From positions 558,001 to 622,000 of the forward strand of contig CAWDGK010000002.1 in assembly GCA_963801855.1 (NCBI GenBank): a DNA stretch of 64,000 nt, given 5' to 3'. The stretch is from JACDAN01 sp963801855 (lineage in GTDB: Bacteria > Actinomycetota > Thermoleophilia > Gaiellales > Gaiellaceae). How positions within the stretch are numbered: the stretch's first letter is position 1; the number at the start of each line of letters is the position of its first letter. Under the pieces are notes generated by a model that did no database searches, was not told the DNA's origin, and was given only the letters and a program-made list of their open reading frames with translations. A program made the translations under genes and the position numbers. Shown here piece by piece: positions 36,203-45,725 of this stretch.

Positions 36203-37972
36203 GCGAGCTCCTTCCCATCGCCGAGGGTGCAGAGCTCCGGGGCCAGGCTCGCTCGCTCGGAAGCCGTCATCGCCGCGCCCTCGTCGGCACGGTCCTCCTG
36301 CACGCGCTCGCCGCCGCGACAGGGCTCGTCGGCCCAGCGCTGCTCGGCGCGCTCGTCGAGTCGGTCGAGAACGGGACGACGACGGGTTACGTCGACAAGA
36401 TCGTCCTCGTCCTCGCCAGCGTTTCTGCTCGCCCAGACCGTCCTGACCTGGTTCGCCCGCCGCGCGTCGTTCGTGCTCTCCGAGCTGATCTTCGCCGAGC
36501 TGCGCGAGGACTTCATGCGGCGGGTGCTCGCACTTCCGCTCTCGACCGTCGAGCGCGCCGGGACCGGCGACCTCGTGTCGCGGACGACGGCCGACGTGGA
36601 CTCGCTCGCACGGACGATCCGCTTTGCCGTGCCGGAGACGCTGATCGCCGCCGTCACGACCGTGCTGACCGTCGCGGCCGCAATCTGGGTCAGCCCGATC
36701 GCCGCGATCCCCTGCATCGCAGGCGTGCCCGCCCTCTGGATCGGCACTCGCTGGTACCTCCGCCGGGCGCCCAAGGCATATCTCTGGGAGCGGGCCGCCT
36801 ACGCGACGCTCGCGGGCCGGGTCGGAGAGACGGTCGAGGGAGGGCGCACGATCGATGCGCTCGGGCTGCGGGAGGAGCGCGTGGAGCGCATCGACGAGGA
36901 TCTTCGGGAGGCCTATCGCGCCGAGCGCCGGACGTTGCAGCTCCGCACGATCTGGTTCCCGACGGCGGAGTTCTCGTACGTGCTCCCGGTCGCGAGCGCC
37001 CTGGCCTGGGGCGGCTGGCTCGTATCCGCCGGCCATGCCTCGATCGGAGAGGTGACGGCGATCGCGCTCTACGTCGTCCAGCTTGCGGACCCCGTCGACC
37101 GGCTGATCTCCTGGCTGGACGAGATCCAGGTCGGGGCGACGTCGTTCGCGCGCCTGGTCGGGATCGCACGGGTGCCGCCCGACCGCACGGCGACCGACGA
37201 GATCCCGGAGGGCGACGACCTGAGCGCGCGCGGCGTGCGCTACGCATATGTGCCGGGCCGGGACGTTCTCCACGGGATCGACCTCGATCTGGCTCCCGGA
37301 GAGCGCGTGGCGGTCGTCGGCCCGTCGGGAGCCGGGAAGTCGACGCTCGGCCGGCTGCTTGCCGGCATCCACCCGCCGCGCGCCGGACGGGTCGACGTCG
37401 GCGGCGTCCGGCTGGTCGACCTGCCGCTCGAGACCTTGCGGAAGGAGGTCGCTCTGGTCACCCAGGAGCAGCACGTGTTCGTCGGCACGCTCGCGGAGAA
37501 CCTCCGTCTGGCCCGGACGAGCGCCACCGACGACGAGCTGAACGGGGCACTCGCCGCCGTCGACGCGCACGAATGGGTCGAGCTGCTGGACGACGGGTTG
37601 GAGACCGTCGTCGGCGCCGGCGGCTATCCGCTCACCCCCGCGCAGGCGCAGCAGGTCGCGCTCGCCCGGCTCGTGCTGGCCGATCCCCACACGCTCGTCC
37701 TCGACGAGGCGACGTCGCTGCTCGACCCGCGCGCCGCGCGCCATCTCGAGCGCTCGCTCGCGTCCGTGCTCGAGGGGCGGACGGTCGTCGCGATCGCCCA
37801 CAGGCTCCACACCGCCCACGACGCCGACCGCGTCGCGGTGGTCGAGGAGGGTCTCCTCCAGGAGGTCGGAACCCACGACGAGCTCGTCGCCCACGCGGGC
37901 TCCTACGCCGCCCTCTGGGACTCGTGGCACGGCGATCGGCACGGGAAATCCCCGCAAACGAACGGAAGTTGA
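36199..37972 (+). CDS. ABC exporter half-transporter, catalytic subunit (one frameshift)
   Basis: About 590 codons. GTG 36199 overlaps the previous stop. The frame switches near 36418-36425 (reading LVLAS, then FLLAQTVLTWFARRASFVLS). The membrane domain includes RTTADVDSLARTIRFAVPET. The ATPase domain has intact Walker A VVGPSGAGKSTLGRLLAGIH, Q-loop VTQEQHVFVGT, Walker B LVLDEATSLLDP and switch His VVAIAHRLHTAH. The signature is altered to LTPAQAQQVALARL instead of LSGGQ. With the partner's canonical signature it forms one good and one dead ATP site. Substrate unknown. Confidence 0.87.
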
Positions 37973-37986
37973 TTGACAAGTCAATC
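37971..37986. promoter_or_regulatory. 16-bp palindrome upstream of the subtilase gene
   Basis: GATTGAC-AA-GTCAATC, perfect 7-bp arms, overlapping the stop of the ABC gene in an unusually AT-rich stretch. It contains TTGACA (37974-37979), a possible -35 element, although no clear -10 element follows. The symmetry fits a repressor dimer such as MarR or TetR type. Confidence 0.45.
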
Positions 37987-38055
37987 CGTTTGACTCCTCC
38001 CGAACGCGGCAATTGAAGGGCGTTGACGCCTTGTTCACCCCGTTGGGAGGGATTC

Positions 38056-39901
38056 ATGAAACTGCGACTCTTGCTCGGCCTCTTCGCCGTGCTCGCCGCG
38101 CTCGTCCCGAGTGCTGCTGCGCTCGGGAGCTTGCCCGCCGGTGAGCCGACCGTCGGTCTCGCCAGGCTGACCGCCGCCTCTTCACCGCTGACCTCGGTCC
38201 GCGGCATCGCGACGTTCGACGCGGCTCCGACCGCCCTCGACGTCGCCGCACTCAAGGGCCACGGCCTGACCGTGCAGCCGATGAAGCACCTGCCGCTTGC
38301 CCTGGTGCGCGGAACGGTTCAGTCGATGGAGTCGGCGGTGAGCCTCGGTACCGCGAACGACATCTATCCCGACGACCGGATCGAGCTCTTCGACACCGCC
38401 TCGTCCGACGCGATGGGCGCGGCGACCACCCGCGCCGCCGGGCTCACCGGGAAGGGGACGACGGTCGCCGTCGTCGACTCGGGTTGTGACGCCAGCCATC
38501 CCGACCTCGCCGATCACGTGACGCACAACGTCAAGCTCTACAGCGCCGAGTACGTGAACATCCCGCCCGACTCGAGCAACACGATCGTCGTGCCGATCGA
38601 GGCCGGCCCGTACCAGAACACGGACGTCGGCTCCGGCCACGGAACCCATGTCGCCGGGATCATCGCGGCCGACGGGCACACGGGTGCCGACCACCTCGGC
38701 GTCGCGCCGGACGCGAACCTCGTCTGCTACTCGGTCGGCGAAGTCCTCTTCACGACCGCGGTCGTGACGGCCTACGACCACCTGCTCGACCAGCCTCAGC
38801 TCTGGGGCGTCAAGGTGATCAACAACTCCTGGGGCAACTCGTTCCAGCAGTTCGACCCGCGCGCGCCGGTGAACGTGGCCACGAAGGCCATGGCCGACCT
38901 CGGCGTGAACGTCGTGTTCGCCGCCGGCAACAGCGGGCGCACGAACGCGGAGATGTCGCTGAACCCCTTCTCGCAGGCGCCGTGGGTGACGTCGGTGGCC
39001 GCGGAGGACGTGAACCACGTCCGGGGCGATTTCTCGTCGAACGGCCTGAGGTACGACAACTCGCTGCCGACGACGATCGGCGCCGGAGGACACACGACCT
39101 TCACCGGCGACCGCATCGGCGTCTACCACCCGGACGTCACTGCGCCGGGTGTCGCGATCTCGTCCACGTGTGACACCGCCGGGACCGCCGTCGGGCCCTG
39201 CCCGCCCGGCAGCAACACGACCGCCTCGGGCACGAGCATGGCGGCGCCGCATGCAGCAGGCGCAGCGGCCGTACTGCTCCAGGCGAACCCGTCATTGACG
39301 CCGACCCAGCTCAGGAACGCGCTCCAGTCGACGGCCCTCCCGGTGACCGATGCCACCGGCACGACGCTCGGCTTCTGGCAGATCGGCTACGGCCACGTCG
39401 ATCTCGCTGCGGCCGCAAACCTCGTGCGGTCGCGAGATGCCGGCGAAGGCGATCTCGCGTGCACAGACCGCCGCAGACCAGCGGGCTGCCGCGTCGACGC
39501 CGTTCACGGTCCCGACGTCCGACTTCTGGACCTGGGATGCGCCGCGCGCCGCCGTGGCGGGTTCCGACTCGCGCACGTTCACGACGGCCGTACCGTCGAC
39601 GACGACGCACCTCAAGGTGACGCTCTCGCATCCGTCGCTGGCGGTCGTCGGCTCGAACGCGATGATCTACACGGTCACGGTGCTCGACGGCACGGGCCAG
39701 GTTCTCGGCACCACCACGGAGTCCACCTCCGGCGCGGGCACGGCGAGCCTGCTCCTCGACCTGAAGGGTGCCGCAGCCCATGCCGGCACCTACACGTTCG
39801 AGGTCAGCGGGCAACGCGCCGTGTCCGACCCGGACACGCTGGACAGCGAGTCGCTGCTCGGCCGGGTGGTCGTGCTCCAGGTCGCACAGGCCAGGGCCTA
39901 G
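38056..39901 (+). CDS. Secreted subtilisin-family (S8) serine protease, one frameshift
   Basis: About 614 codons. Signal peptide KLRLLLGLFAVLAALVPSAA. An inhibitor-like propeptide follows (to about residue 110), then the catalytic triad: Asp in VAVVDSGCDASHPDL, His in GSGHGTHVAGIIA, Ser in TASGTSMAAPHAAGAAAVLL. The oxyanion Asn is in VVFAAGNSGR. After a shift near 39430-39437 the C-terminal beta domain (TVPTSDFWTWDAP to RVVVLQVAQARA) resembles a jelly-roll PPC-like extension. It is probably extracellular. GGGAGG lies 6 nt before the ATG, and a strong terminator follows the stop. Confidence 0.88.
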
Positions 39902-39923
39902 ACCGCAGCTCACAGCACGGACG

Positions 39924-39949
39924 GAGGGGCCCCGGCGACGGGGCCCCTC
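39924..39949 (+). terminator. Terminator after the subtilase gene
   Basis: A perfect 10-bp GC-rich stem (GAGGGGCCCC/GGGGCCCCTC) with a 6-nt loop and TCCTTTC after it. It sits between convergent genes and probably serves both. Confidence 0.75.
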
Positions 39950-39959
39950 TCCTTTCGGG

Positions 39960-40367
39960 CTAGATGGCCCTCATCCGGTTGTTGCGCGGGTTGTGCTCGA
40001 CCTCGGCCCGGCCGAGTGCCTCGAGCACGGGCGGGACATAGTTGGCGAAGCGGCCTCGCAGGCCTTTCTTGAGCCCGTACCACCCGCCGACGGGGTTGTC
40101 GTCCGACCGGGCCCAGGCCTCGACTGTGCCCTCGGCGGCGGGCTTCTGCTCGTCGGCGCTGCCGAGCGGCATCCAGTCGCCGTGGGCCTTCAGCATCTCG
40201 TGCAGGTCGTCGAGCGCCCGCAGGTGGTACCGAACCTCCGTCTTTCCGACCTGGGCAACCAGCGCGGGCGGGTCCGAGCTCTCATCCCGGTACGCGGCGT
40301 ACTCGGACTGGCCGGGCGGAGTCTTGAGCTGCCACGGGCTCTCGCGGGTTCCTTCACCTGTCGCCAT
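39960..40367 (-). CDS. Conserved hypothetical protein, 135 aa
   Basis: A 135-aa soluble protein with a striking, apparently conserved core. It includes SPWQLKTPPGQSEYAAYRDE, ALVAQVGKTEVRYHLRALDD, HEMLKAHGDWMPLGSADEQK, TVEAWARSDDNPVGGWYGLK and AEVEHNPRNNRMRAI at the end. I recall similar actinobacterial proteins of unknown function but no named activity. AGGAGGCGCTC precedes the ATG. The VOC gene is 23 bp upstream on the same strand. Confidence 0.75.
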   Translation of the reverse strand: MATGEGTRESPWQLKTPPGQSEYAAYRDESSDPPALVAQVGKTEVRYHLRALDDLHEMLKAHGDWMPLGSADEQKPAAEGTVEAWARSDDNPVGGWYGLKKGLRGRFANYVPPVLEALGRAEVEHNPRNNRMRAI

Positions 40368-40390
40368 GAGCGCCTCCTCTGTCGCAGGGT

Positions 40391-41116
40391 CTACCGGTTG
40401 TGGTTCACGAGCTCGATGTTGTGCCCGTCGGGATCGAAGATGAACGCTCCGTAGTAGCCCGGGTGGTACCTGCGGCGCTCGCCCGGGCCGCCGTTTGAGC
40501 GGTAACCCAGCTCGAGCATCCCCGCGTGGTACCGCTCCACCGTCGCGTTGTCGTCGACGGGGAAAGCCATGTGGAACGGATCCGTGCGTTTGCCCGCGAC
40601 GAACGAGAACGATCCCGATTCGGCGGCGAACTGGGCTCGGTCGGAGCTGTCGTGCTTCAGGCGGAAGCCCGCGTGCCGTCCGACTGCCTCGTAGAACGCC
40701 TTCGCCTCTCCGAGGTCCTCGACGCGGAACCAGACATGGTCGATGACGCCGCCGTCGCGCATGGCGCCGTGGTGAACCGCCTCTGCGGTGTTGCCGTCGG
40801 GGTCGACGAGGAAGGCGCCGTAGTAGTCGTCCCTGTACTGCGGCCGCGGCCCTGGCTCGCCGTCGCTCTCGTAGCCGGCGTCGACGCCCACTCGCCAGAA
40901 CTCGTCCACCTGCTCGCGCGAGGGCGCGACGAAACCGATGTGGAGACCCCGCGTCACCGGCTTGCCCGGGCTCCACGCCGAGAGCGAGAAGTCGTTCCAT
41001 TCGACGAACCCGTCGTCCGAGAACGTCTTCTCGTTGCCGAGCGTCTTCAGGACCAGCTCGTAGAACCTTTCGGACGCGGCGCGGTCCGAGGCGCGAATCG
41101 TGACGTGGTCAAACAC
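40391..41116 (-). CDS. Tandem VOC (glyoxalase/dioxygenase-fold) protein
   Basis: A 241-aa protein with two VOC domains. The first is MFDHVTIRASDRAASERFYE to GAFLVDPDGNTAEAVHH. The second is VIDHVWFRVEDLGEAKAFYE to GAFIFDPDGHNIELVNH. Each has the terminal DPDGN/H-E pattern whose Glu and His bind metal. Substrate unknown; such proteins include glyoxalases, dioxygenases and resistance proteins. The start overlaps the greA stop region by 8 nt, so it follows greA in one transcript. Confidence 0.88.
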   Translation of the reverse strand: MFDHVTIRASDRAASERFYELVLKTLGNEKTFSDDGFVEWNDFSLSAWSPGKPVTRGLHIGFVAPSREQVDEFWRVGVDAGYESDGEPGPRPQYRDDYYGAFLVDPDGNTAEAVHHGAMRDGGVIDHVWFRVEDLGEAKAFYEAVGRHAGFRLKHDSSDRAQFAAESGSFSFVAGKRTDPFHMAFPVDDNATVERYHAGMLELGYRSNGGPGERRRYHPGYYGAFIFDPDGHNIELVNHNR

Positions 41117-41564
41117 CGACAGAGAGAATGCGCGCGCGCCACGAGCCCTTCGGCGCGTTGACCTCCACTTCGTCCCCCGCCCGGGCGCCGAGCAGCGCCT
41201 TGCCGAGCGGTGAGTCGGGCGAGATGCCGCCGACGCTGGAGATCTCGATCTTCATCTGCTCGCCGCGCTCGTCGGAGATCTCGACGGTCGAGCCGACTCC
41301 GACGGTGTCGCTCCCCTTCGCCTGCTTCTCGATCACCGTCGACCGGTCGAGCCGGTCGCGGAGCTGGCGGATCCGGTGCTCCAGCAACCCCTGGTCGTTC
41401 TTCGCAGCGTGGTACTCGAAGTTCTCGGACAGGTCGCCGAAGCCCCGCGCCGTGGCAATCGCCTCCACGGCCTCTGCGCGCCGGGGGCCTTCCAGCTCGG
41501 CGAGCTCCCCCTCGAGGCGCGTCTTCTGCGCCTGCGTCATCTGCTCCGGCTTCTCGTTTGCCAC
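41109..41564 (-). CDS. greA: Transcription elongation factor GreA
   Basis: A 151-aa factor that rescues backtracked RNA polymerase. The N-terminal coiled coil reads RLEGELAELEGPRRAEAVEA and carries the acidic tip GDLSENFEYHAAKNDQGLLE. The C-terminal domain has ISDERGEQMKIEISSVGG, ISPDSPLGKALLGARAGDEV and NAPKGSWRARILSV. GTG 41564 is preferred over ATG 41540 because it gives an actinobacterial-type N-terminus. It is divergent from typA with 34 bp between starts. Confidence 0.92.
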   Translation of the reverse strand: MANEKPEQMTQAQKTRLEGELAELEGPRRAEAVEAIATARGFGDLSENFEYHAAKNDQGLLEHRIRQLRDRLDRSTVIEKQAKGSDTVGVGSTVEISDERGEQMKIEISSVGGISPDSPLGKALLGARAGDEVEVNAPKGSWRARILSVGV

Positions 41565-41598
41565 TGGCGCAGGGTAGCGGGGGCTACCCTGCGCGGTC

Positions 41599-43461
41599 GT
41601 GCCCCGCGCCCAGTCCACCGCTCAGAGAGACGACCTTCGAAACGTCGCCATCGTGGCGCACGTCGACCACGGGAAGACGACGCTCGTCGACGCGCTGCTC
41701 TGGCAGTCGGGCTCGTTCCGCGCCAATCAGGACGTCGGTGAGCGCGTGATGGACTCGATGGACCTCGAGCGCGAGAAAGGCATCACGATCCTCGCCAAGA
41801 ACACGGCCGTCCAGATCGGCGACACCAAGGTGAACATCATCGACACGCCGGGTCACGCCGACTTCGGCGGTGAGGTGGAGCGCGGGCTGACCATGGTCGA
41901 CGGCGTCCTGCTCCTCGTCGACGCGAGCGAAGGGCCGCTTCCGCAGACTCGCTTCGTCCTCCGCAAGGCGCTCGAGGCGCGCCTGCCGGTCGTCCTCGTC
42001 GTGAACAAGGTCGATCGTCCCGACGCCCGCTCGACAGATGTCGTGAACGAGGTCTACGAGCTCTTCCTCGACCTCGACGCCGACGAGACGCAGATCGAGT
42101 TCCCGATCGTCTACTGCAACGCCCGCGAGGGGCGCGCCGGCCTCGCGCCCGACGATCTCGCCGACGATCTCGGCCCGTTGACGAAGACCCTGCTCGACAC
42201 GGTTCCGGCACCGTCGTACGACCCGGAGCACCCGCTTCAGGCGCTCGTGACCAACCTCGATGCCTCGCCCTACGTCGGCAGGCTCGCGCTTCTCCGCGTC
42301 CTGCACGGGACGATCCGCAAGGGCGAGCAGGTCGCCTGGTGCCGGGCCGACGGGTCGATCGAGAGCGCGCGCGTGACCGAGCTCTACATCACGGAGGCGC
42401 TCGACCGCGTTCCTGCCGAGGAGGCCGGACCGGGGGAGATCGTCGCGCTCGCCGGCCTTCCCGAGGTGACGATCGGAGAGACGATCGCCGACGCCGAGGA
42501 TCCGCGCCCGCTGCCGGTCACCGTCGTCGACGAGCCGTCACTCGCGATGACCCTCGGGATCAACACCTCTCCGCTCTCGGGAACCGAGGGCGACAAGCTG
42601 ACCGCGAGCGCCCTGCTCGCGCGGCTCGAGCAGGAGCTCGTGGGGAACGTGTCGCTGCGTGTCCAGCCGACGTCGCGTCCCGAGGTCTGGGAGGTGCAGG
42701 GCCGTGGCGAGCTCCAGCTTGCGGTGCTGGTGGAGATCATGCGGCGCGAGGGCTTCGAGCTCACCGTCGGCAAGCCGGAGGTGCTGACCCGGGACATCGA
42801 CGGCAAGCTCCACGAGCCCGTGGAGCGGGTCGCGATCGACGTCCCTGAGGATTTCGTCGGCGTCGTCACGCAGATGCTGGCGCTGCGCAAGGGCCGGATG
42901 CAGCAGATGGTCAACCACGGCACCGGCTGGGCGCGCATGGAGTACCTCGTCCCGGCCCGGGGGCTGATCGGGTTCAGGACGGAGTTCCTCACGGAGACCC
43001 GGGGCGCGGGGATCCTCCACCACGTCTTCGAGCGGTGGGAGCCCTGGCACGGTGAGTTGCGGACCCGCCCGACCGGGAGCCTCGTCGCCGATCGGAGGGG
43101 CCAGGCGACGGCCTTCGCCATCTCGGCCCTCCAGGAGCGGGGCTCGCTCTTCATCGGGCCGCGCGACGAGCTCTACGAGGGCATGGTCGTCGGCGAGAAC
43201 GCCCGCGGCGAGGATCTCGACGTGAACGCCACCAAGGAGAAGAAGCTCACGAACATGCGCTCGTCGACCGCCGACGAGCTCGTGCGGCTGATCCCCCCGC
43301 GTCCGCTCTCGCTCGAGCAGGCGCTCGAGTTCATCCGGCAGGACGAGTGTGTCGAGGTCACGCCCAAGAGCATCCGGCTCCGCAAGGTCGAGCTCTCGGC
43401 AGGCAAGCGCCAGACGCTTGCGTCGCGCGCCAAGCGCGAGCGCGAGTCCACGCCCGCCTAG
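41599..43461 (+). CDS. typA: Ribosome-associated GTPase TypA/BipA
   Basis: The 620-aa translational GTPase has G1 AIVAHVDHGKTTLVDALL, G2 region LEREKGITILAKNTAV, G3 IIDTPGHADFGGEVERGL and G4 VVLVVNKVDRPDARSTDVV. EF-Tu domain II and EF-G domains III and V are followed by the BipA-specific C-terminus (VARGLIGF-like VPARGLIGFRTEFLTETRGA). Full length for the family. GTG 41599 is the start. It assists ribosome assembly and stress adaptation. Confidence 0.96.
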   Translation: MPRAQSTAQRDDLRNVAIVAHVDHGKTTLVDALLWQSGSFRANQDVGERVMDSMDLEREKGITILAKNTAVQIGDTKVNIIDTPGHADFGGEVERGLTMVDGVLLLVDASEGPLPQTRFVLRKALEARLPVVLVVNKVDRPDARSTDVVNEVYELFLDLDADETQIEFPIVYCNAREGRAGLAPDDLADDLGPLTKTLLDTVPAPSYDPEHPLQALVTNLDASPYVGRLALLRVLHGTIRKGEQVAWCRADGSIESARVTELYITEALDRVPAEEAGPGEIVALAGLPEVTIGETIADAEDPRPLPVTVVDEPSLAMTLGINTSPLSGTEGDKLTASALLARLEQELVGNVSLRVQPTSRPEVWEVQGRGELQLAVLVEIMRREGFELTVGKPEVLTRDIDGKLHEPVERVAIDVPEDFVGVVTQMLALRKGRMQQMVNHGTGWARMEYLVPARGLIGFRTEFLTETRGAGILHHVFERWEPWHGELRTRPTGSLVADRRGQATAFAISALQERGSLFIGPRDELYEGMVVGENARGEDLDVNATKEKKLTNMRSSTADELVRLIPPRPLSLEQALEFIRQDECVEVTPKSIRLRKVELSAGKRQTLASRAKRERESTPA

Positions 43462-43482
43462 TAGGAGGGTTCGACGGAGTAC

Positions 43483-43502
43483 CGGCCTGTGCCGCCAGGC
43501 CG
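43483..43502 (+). terminator. Hairpin after typA
   Basis: CGGCCTG and CAGGCCG form a 7-bp stem with a 6-nt loop 21 nt after the typA stop, between convergent genes. It has no T run. Confidence 0.4.
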
Positions 43503-43527
43503 CGCTGCTCGTCCCCAGGCTGTGTCC

Positions 43528-44382
43528 TCAGTCGCGCCGTATCGAAGAGATACGAACGCTCCCTGCGTCCTTGCCTGGAAACGAGCATCGCACCCTGGCA
43601 ACGAGCGTTACTCCGCCGAACCCTCCTGCCGGCTCGGAAACGACCAGTCGCAGCCCCGCGTCGTACTCGTCGAGCTCACGCAGGTGGCCGTGACGCGCAT
43701 CCCAGGTGCCGTCTCGCAGGTCGCGCTCGACCTCCCGGACGACGCGGTCCACGACCTCTGGAGGCATGCGGGCGAACCCTGACGTCGAGTTGCGCGCCGA
43801 CGCGTCGAGCACTCGCTCGGGATGAGCCCAGAACGAGCCGAGCATCCAATCCGGCGTGTCGCGGGAGATCGGCACCGTGCGAACGCTGACCCCTGGGCCG
43901 AGCCACCGCGTGAGCGACTCGGCGGTGGGAAAGATGCGGCGGTCGAGCTCGGCGACTTCCGGGAGATAGTCGGCCATCAACCACATGCGGGCGCTCACCT
44001 CCGAGTCGTAGGTGAGGATCACCACAGGGCCTCGTGCGACACGGCGCAGCTCCCTGACCCCGCGCTCCTGGTCCTCGTCCCAGTGATGGATCGTCAAGAT
44101 CGCCATCGCCGCGTCCGCGCTCCTGTCCCCGAGCGGTAGCGGGTAGGCCCCGCTCAGGATCGCCGGCAGCAGCCCGGGATCGCGCTGAGCGGCCATCACC
44201 TCGCTCGGCTCCACTGCGATGACTCGCCGGTCGCGCGGCTCATAGGAGCCCGCGCCGGCGCCGACATTGACGATCGTGCGCGCCCGGCCCAGTGCCTCGT
44301 GGATCATCGCTGCGATCCGCGGGTCTTCCCGTCGGGTCGTGGCGTACCCGGCGCCGATCGCGTCGTAGCGCACGGCATCCAC
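43528..44382 (-). CDS. SAM-dependent methyltransferase
   Basis: A 284-aa class I methyltransferase. Motif I is ARTIVNVGAGAGSYEPRDR with the acidic residue in VIAVEPSEVMAAQR. Motif II/post-I is GDRSADAAMAILTIHHWDED, and VRELRRVARGPVVILTYD matches the methyltransferase-11 pattern. Substrate unknown. Its start (44382) directly abuts the DUF2017 stop (44383), so it closes the SRPBCC-clpS-DUF2017 operon. Confidence 0.85.
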   Translation of the reverse strand: MDAVRYDAIGAGYATTRREDPRIAAMIHEALGRARTIVNVGAGAGSYEPRDRRVIAVEPSEVMAAQRDPGLLPAILSGAYPLPLGDRSADAAMAILTIHHWDEDQERGVRELRRVARGPVVILTYDSEVSARMWLMADYLPEVAELDRRIFPTAESLTRWLGPGVSVRTVPISRDTPDWMLGSFWAHPERVLDASARNSTSGFARMPPEVVDRVVREVERDLRDGTWDARHGHLRELDEYDAGLRLVVSEPAGGFGGVTLVARVRCSFPGKDAGSVRISSIRRD

Positions 44383-44840
44383 CTAAAGCGCCTCGACGAG
44401 CTGCTCCTGGATCCAGGAGAGATACGCGTAGACGGCCAGCTGCTGCCCGCGCGGTGTGCGCGCGTCGAGCTCGTCCCAGTCGAAGTCCTCCTGGACGTCG
44501 AGGCGTGTGCCGAGGACGAGCCGGGCGTCGTTGAGCGCCCGGAGCCAGCCGTCGGCCTCCTCCGCGGTCAGCGTCTCCCGGTCCGCAGTCTCGACGAGCA
44601 GGTCGAGGGACCGCTCTCGCCCGGAGACGAGCCCGTCGCGCGTCAGTTCGCGGAAGCCGCGCTCGAGCGTCTCGTCGTCGTGAGCCGGGGGAAGAGCCGC
44701 CGCAGGGCGGGATCGGCCGGTTCCTCCTGGAGGAGAAGGCGAAGATCGGCCGCGAGCTCGCGGAGGAGCGCTCGTTCCTCGGCGGCGAGGTCGAGCACGA
44801 CGGCGCCGTCGGCACCACGCCGGATGTGGCTCTCAGGCAT
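44383..44840 (-). CDS. DUF2017 family protein (one frameshift)
   Basis: About 152 codons. The start reads PESHIRRGADGAVVLDLAAE with EERALLRELAADLRLLLQEE and DPALRRLFP. After a one-base loss in a C run near 44688 the chain continues AHDDETLERGFRELTRDGLV, LVETADRETLTAEEADGWLR and DWDELDARTPRGQQLAVYAY, with YLSWIQEQLVEAL at the end. This is DUF2017, the conserved actinobacterial neighbour of ClpS, of unknown function. It overlaps the clpS stop by one base (TGATG). Confidence 0.85.
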
Positions 44841-45139
44841 CAATCCCGCTGCATGGTCGCCCAGAGGCCATACCCGTGCAGTCGCGCGACGTCGAGCTCT
44901 GCTTTCTCCTGCGTCCCGGCCGACACGACCGACTTTCCGTCGTAGTGCACCTCGAGCATCAGGCGCGTGGCGTGGGCGAGCGAGTAGCCGAAGAGCTTCT
45001 GGAAGACGAGCGTGACATAGGACATGAGGTTGATCGGGTCGTTCCAGACGATCACGACCCAGGGGCCGTCGTGCTCGTGCTCCTCGTCGCCCGCCGGCTC
45101 CTCGAGCTGGATCTCCCCTGGTGCGACGGCCGTGCTCAC
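44840..45139 (-). CDS. clpS: ATP-dependent Clp protease adaptor ClpS
   Basis: A 99-aa N-end-rule adaptor that delivers substrates to ClpA/ClpC-ClpP. It has the binding-pocket motif VVIVWNDPINLMSYVTLVFQ and MLEVHYDGKSVVSAGTQEKA, both standard. GTG 45139 is chosen because it keeps the short N-terminal extension and overlaps the SRPBCC stop (GTGA). It is followed by DUF2017. Confidence 0.95.
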   Translation of the reverse strand: MSTAVAPGEIQLEEPAGDEEHEHDGPWVVIVWNDPINLMSYVTLVFQKLFGYSLAHATRLMLEVHYDGKSVVSAGTQEKAELDVARLHGYGLWATMQRD

Positions 45140-45672
45140 GCCCGGCGCTCGGCTTCTGCCTTCACGCCGTCGAGCGATGCGCGAACTGCGGCGTCCCACG
45201 CCCGGGCGACTCGACGACCCCACCAGGCGCCGGCCCCCCAGAAGTCCGTCCCGAGCTCTCCGCTCCAGGTCAGCTCTGTTCCTCCTTCGACGTCCGTGAG
45301 GACGAACGACTCCGCCAGATGCGGGACCGGGCCGCGGACGAGCCGGAATGCGATCCGCTCGGGCCGTTCGAAGCGCACGGTCTCGAGCGTCGTCGCGGTC
45401 AGGCCGGCCGCGACGGGTGTGAAGTGGGCGGCAAGAGCCATGTCCGTACCGCGTTCCCAGACGGAGAGCTTCTCTCCGAGGGCACGTGGAGTGCGGCCGA
45501 GATACGGGCCGGAAATCACGTCGAACACCAGCTCGCGGGGCGCCGTGATCTGCCAGGTGAGCGGCCCGAGCGCCCGGTGGCGCCGACCGAGCCCGAGGTC
45601 GAGGGTCAGGTTGCCCCTGACGACGAGCACGTAGAGAGCGGCGAAGGCTCCGACAAGGCGTCCGACGTGCAT
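45136..45672 (-). CDS. SRPBCC (START-like) protein
   Basis: A 178-aa protein. An N-terminal hydrophobic stretch (LVGAFAALYVLVV) precedes a ligand-binding SRPBCC domain (PLTWQITAPRELVFDVISGP, VRFERPERIAFRLVRGPVP, FVLTDVEGGTELTWSGELGT). It probably binds a lipid or small hydrophobic ligand at the membrane. ATG 45672 is 53 bp from the divergent MFS start. It is the first gene of the clpS operon. Confidence 0.82.
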   Translation of the reverse strand: MHVGRLVGAFAALYVLVVRGNLTLDLGLGRRHRALGPLTWQITAPRELVFDVISGPYLGRTPRALGEKLSVWERGTDMALAAHFTPVAAGLTATTLETVRFERPERIAFRLVRGPVPHLAESFVLTDVEGGTELTWSGELGTDFWGAGAWWGRRVARAWDAAVRASLDGVKAEAERRA

Positions 45673-45725
45673 CGGCACAGCTTGCCTACCGCGCTGATAT
45701 CGGGTGCTGTATCTAGAGTTCGACC

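Noticed and set aside
36199..38016. Separate 605-codon protein continuing in the first frame of the second ABC gene
   Set aside because: After about 36420 this frame becomes Arg/Pro-rich while ABC motifs appear in the next frame; it is a frameshift.
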